Source: SAR116 cluster bacterium AG-390-L20 | GTDB taxonomy: Bacteria > Pseudomonadota > Alphaproteobacteria > Puniceispirillales > Marisalimonadaceae | Length of the DNA: 38,287 bases | Assembly (NCBI GenBank): GCA_003278095.1 | Contig: QCHB01000016.1 | Location: 1 to 38,287 of the forward strand | Direction of reading: 5' to 3' | Part shown: positions 36,122 through 38,287 of the stretch, piece by piece | Numbering within the stretch: position 1 is the first letter of the stretch | Layout of the letters: every line of letters starts with the position of its first letter | Translations under genes and position numbers: made by a program | The notes under the pieces: generated by a model | What the model saw: only the letters and a program-made list of their open reading frames with translations | Databases searched by the model: none | Told to the model about the DNA's origin: nothing

Positions 36122-37768
36122 ATGTTTGATGTTATTTTACAAGCTGGTGCGTCAGTATTACTTGATCCTGTAACTTTAGGGTTAATGGGTATAGGAACCT
36201 TGGCAGGACTTTTGGCAGGAGCTATTCCAGGATTTACAATTGCAATGGGGGTAATTTTAACTCTTCCTTTTACCTTTGGGATGAGTCCAATTCAAGGACT
36301 TGCTACCATGATGGGTGTGTTTGTTGGAGGATTCTCAGGTGGTTTGATGTCTTGCATGTTAACCGGAATTCCTGGAACACCTTCCTCTGTTGCGACCACG
36401 TTTGACGGTTTCCCAATGGTTAGATCAGGAAAACCGGGTTTGGCATTAGGTTTAGGACTTTGGTCATCATTTTTTGGCGGCATGATTAGTGCCGTTATAT
36501 TAGTAGCTTTAGCTCCTCAATTAGCATTTTTAGGATTAGAGTTTGGTCCATGGGATTATTTTTCTTTAATAGTATTCGCACTTACTATAACTGTGAGCTT
36601 ATCTGGCGATAATATGATAAAGGGTTTGATTGCTGGTTTATTAGGTTTGTTTGCTGCATGTGTAGGTGAGGATGAAATTAATGGTGTAGCTCGATTTGCA
36701 TTTGGATCTGATCATATCAGGCAAGGTTTTGCTTTCCTTCCAGTTTTAATAGGTCTTTTTGCTTTTTCTCAATTGTTAAGTGATGTTGAGGATAGTGCAA
36801 AAGCTAAAGCACCGCTTATGAAAAATTCAGCTGAAGCTATACGAGTAGAACATAGAAAAGCAATTGCAACAGTTTTAATGAACTGGATAAACTTGATTAG
36901 GTCTAGTTTTATAGGGATTTTTACTGGGATTCTTCCTGCAGCGGGTGGCTCAATATCTAATATACTTGCTTACGATCAAGCAAAGAAGGCCTCTAATAAT
37001 AGAAATGAATTCGGAAAAGGAGCTGTAAACGGAATAATTGCGCCTGAAGCTGCAAATAACGCTACAGCAGGTGGAGCTCTTATTATGATGATGGCTCTTG
37101 GAATTCCAGGTGATATTGTTACCGCTATAATGATTGGCGCGTTGATGATTCACAATATTATTCCGGGTCCATCATTTATACAAGATGAACCACTTTTAGC
37201 TTATGGTGTTTTTATAGCGTTTTTTGCTGCTCATTTTTTTATGGTTGGTTTGCAAGCATTTGCCTTGAGATTATTTTTGTTAGTAACTAGAATTCCAATG
37301 TATATACTTGCTTCTGTTATTTTAGCCTATTGTGCAATTGGGGTTTTCGCTCTTCATAATATAACGTTTGATATTTGGGTCATGTTTGGTTTTGGTGTTA
37401 TTGGTTATTTTATGAGAAAACTAGGTTTTCCACTGGCACCAATGATTTTAGGTGTTGTCTTAGGAAAGTTGGCTGAATTGAATATAGCAAGAGCAATTGG
37501 AATAAGTGATGATTACTCCTTATTTGTAACTAGACCTTGGTCATTATTTTTCTTAATAATGGCAATAGTTTCAGTATTATTTCCATTTTACCAAAATGCT
37601 AAAAAGGATACTTTATTTACAAAAATGTATGTTCCAATAAGCATGATTTTACTTGCTTTACCATTATTTTTAATGGGAAGCCCTGTCAGAATGGTTGTGG
37701 GTGGTATATTACTTTCAGCGGGATGTTATTTTATTTATAAAAGATCTTCTATACTTAAGACTATCTAA
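36122..37768 (+). CDS. tctA: Tripartite tricarboxylate transporter large permease subunit
   Basis: This 548-residue protein has about 12 transmembrane helices. Family signatures are TLAGLLAGAIPGFTIAMGVILTLPFTFGM, GVFVGGFSGGLMSCMLTGIPGTPSSVATTFDG, IIAPEAANNATAGGALIMMMALGIPGD and FPLAPMILGVVLGKLAE. The two Gly/Pro-rich loops form the substrate path. It is somewhat longer than the usual 500 residues because of an extra hydrophobic pair at the C-terminus. It starts 9 bases after tctB. Its end overlaps the end of the convergent cupin gene by 8 bases. Confidence 0.97.
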   Translation: MFDVILQAGASVLLDPVTLGLMGIGTLAGLLAGAIPGFTIAMGVILTLPFTFGMSPIQGLATMMGVFVGGFSGGLMSCMLTGIPGTPSSVATTFDGFPMVRSGKPGLALGLGLWSSFFGGMISAVILVALAPQLAFLGLEFGPWDYFSLIVFALTITVSLSGDNMIKGLIAGLLGLFAACVGEDEINGVARFAFGSDHIRQGFAFLPVLIGLFAFSQLLSDVEDSAKAKAPLMKNSAEAIRVEHRKAIATVLMNWINLIRSSFIGIFTGILPAAGGSISNILAYDQAKKASNNRNEFGKGAVNGIIAPEAANNATAGGALIMMMALGIPGDIVTAIMIGALMIHNIIPGPSFIQDEPLLAYGVFIAFFAAHFFMVGLQAFALRLFLLVTRIPMYILASVILAYCAIGVFALHNITFDIWVMFGFGVIGYFMRKLGFPLAPMILGVVLGKLAELNIARAIGISDDYSLFVTRPWSLFFLIMAIVSVLFPFYQNAKKDTLFTKMYVPISMILLALPLFLMGSPVRMVVGGILLSAGCYFIYKRSSILKTI

Positions 37769-38287
37769 TAAAATTATTTACATAATCAGCGCCTAATCCT
37801 ACATCAATAAAATGTTTTCTAGCGGCATCAATCCTATCAAAAACGTCAGTTGAATTAATAGTTTTTCCATTCTCATCACAATAAAGTAAGGCTCCAGAAT
37901 TATGAAATAATGTTATCATTTCTTCACAATCTTCATCTACTACGAGAGTATGAATTTCACCTGGTGGTTCAAATAAATATGATCCTTCCGTAGCAACCCA
38001 ATCATGTTCGAGATATCGCCAAGACCCTTTGATGACAAATCCATGAACTGGGGCTGGATGTCTATGTCGAGATAAAAAACCTCCTCCAATTACTTTAGTC
38101 AAATGAACCCAGTATCCTTGACTTATATTAAAGCATAGAGGTCTAGACCATCTACCCGGAGCTAAAGGAACCCATAATCTTTCATCATCTTTCGAAAAGC
38201 TATCTTGAATAAATATATCAGGTATTGCGCCTTGAGGTTTTGGTCCATCGTAAGGTGAAGGCGTGTTAAGTTTTTTTACATCATCCA
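37761..38287 (-). CDS. DAD-type cupin dioxygenase (2,4'-dihydroxyacetophenone dioxygenase-like), partial at the 5' end
   Basis: The frame stays open to the window edge, giving at least 175 residues; the start lies outside. An internal TTG at 38102 is not the real start, because the upstream part (WVPLAPGRWSRPL, FNISQGYWVHL) is clearly homologous. The cupin motif LSRHRHPAPVHGFVIKG supplies two metal-binding histidines, YLEHDW a likely Glu and PPGEIHTL the third His. The end HFIDVGLGADYVNNFIR also resembles 2,4'-dihydroxyacetophenone dioxygenase, an iron enzyme that cleaves an aryl ketone to 4-hydroxybenzoate and formate. The real substrate here is unknown. It converges on tctA, overlapping its end by 8 bases. 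Confidence 0.82.
   Translation of the reverse strand, partial: DDVKKLNTPSPYDGPKPQGAIPDIFIQDSFSKDDERLWVPLAPGRWSRPLCFNISQGYWVHLTKVIGGGFLSRHRHPAPVHGFVIKGSWRYLEHDWVATEGSYLFEPPGEIHTLVVDEDCEEMITLFHNSGALLYCDENGKTINSTDVFDRIDAARKHFIDVGLGADYVNNFIR

Overview
The window is a gene-dense, strongly AT-rich bacterial chromosome segment. Gene families and gene order point to a marine alphaproteobacterium with a streamlined genome: acpP-fabF-mltG-gmk, rsmA-pdxA-surA-lptG-lptF, pepA, ndk, purM, a DUF2066 gene, perM, hdaA, rnd, an EipB/DUF1849 gene, rpmG, rnr, topA, plsY, pyrC, pyrB, ruvX and gatCAB is a typical alphaproteobacterial core layout. Low GC, very short spacers, several ATGA-type overlaps and a tripartite tricarboxylate (TTT) transporter fit low-GC oceanic lineages such as HIMB59/AEGEAN-169 or SAR116 relatives. 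That placement is inference, not proven here. No stretch longer than 300 bases lacks a gene; the largest gaps are about 105-150 bases, and I saw no rRNA, tRNA, insertion sequence, CRISPR array or prophage.

Bases 1-28930 are core. First comes fatty-acid synthesis (the last codons of fabG, then acpP and fabF), then mltG and gmk on the plus strand. A minus-strand envelope operon follows (lptF, lptG, surA, pdxA, rsmA), then plus-strand pepA and ndk. Next is a 42-residue one-helix protein resembling aa3 cytochrome oxidase subunit IV, which is easily missed, then purM and the plus-strand DUF2066-perM-hdaA run. RNase D, an EipB-like periplasmic protein, bL33, RNase R, topoisomerase I, PlsY, a dihydroorotase-like protein, aspartate carbamoyltransferase and RuvX follow, ending with the complete gatCAB amidotransferase operon. 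Several genes usual at these positions in relatives are absent: lptD between lptG and surA, dprA between plsY and topA, purN next to purM, holC between pepA and ndk, and ppk/ppx between hdaA and rnd.

Bases 28937-38287 look accessory and metabolic: an EamA exporter, an aldo-keto reductase, a ketopantoate-reductase-like dehydrogenase, an aspartate-dehydrogenase-like protein downstream of a cytoplasmic gamma-glutamyltransferase-family hydrolase, a divergent tctC-tctB-tctA operon, and a DAD-type (2,4'-dihydroxyacetophenone dioxygenase-like) cupin running off the right edge. The hydrolase keeps its nucleophile but lacks the residues that normally hold a gamma-glutamyl group. With the carboxylate transporter beside it, this suggests an uptake-and-hydrolysis module for an unidentified amide or acyl compound, the best candidate here for undescribed biology. 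A perfect hairpin between tctC and tctB probably raises the level of the binding protein over the membrane subunits.
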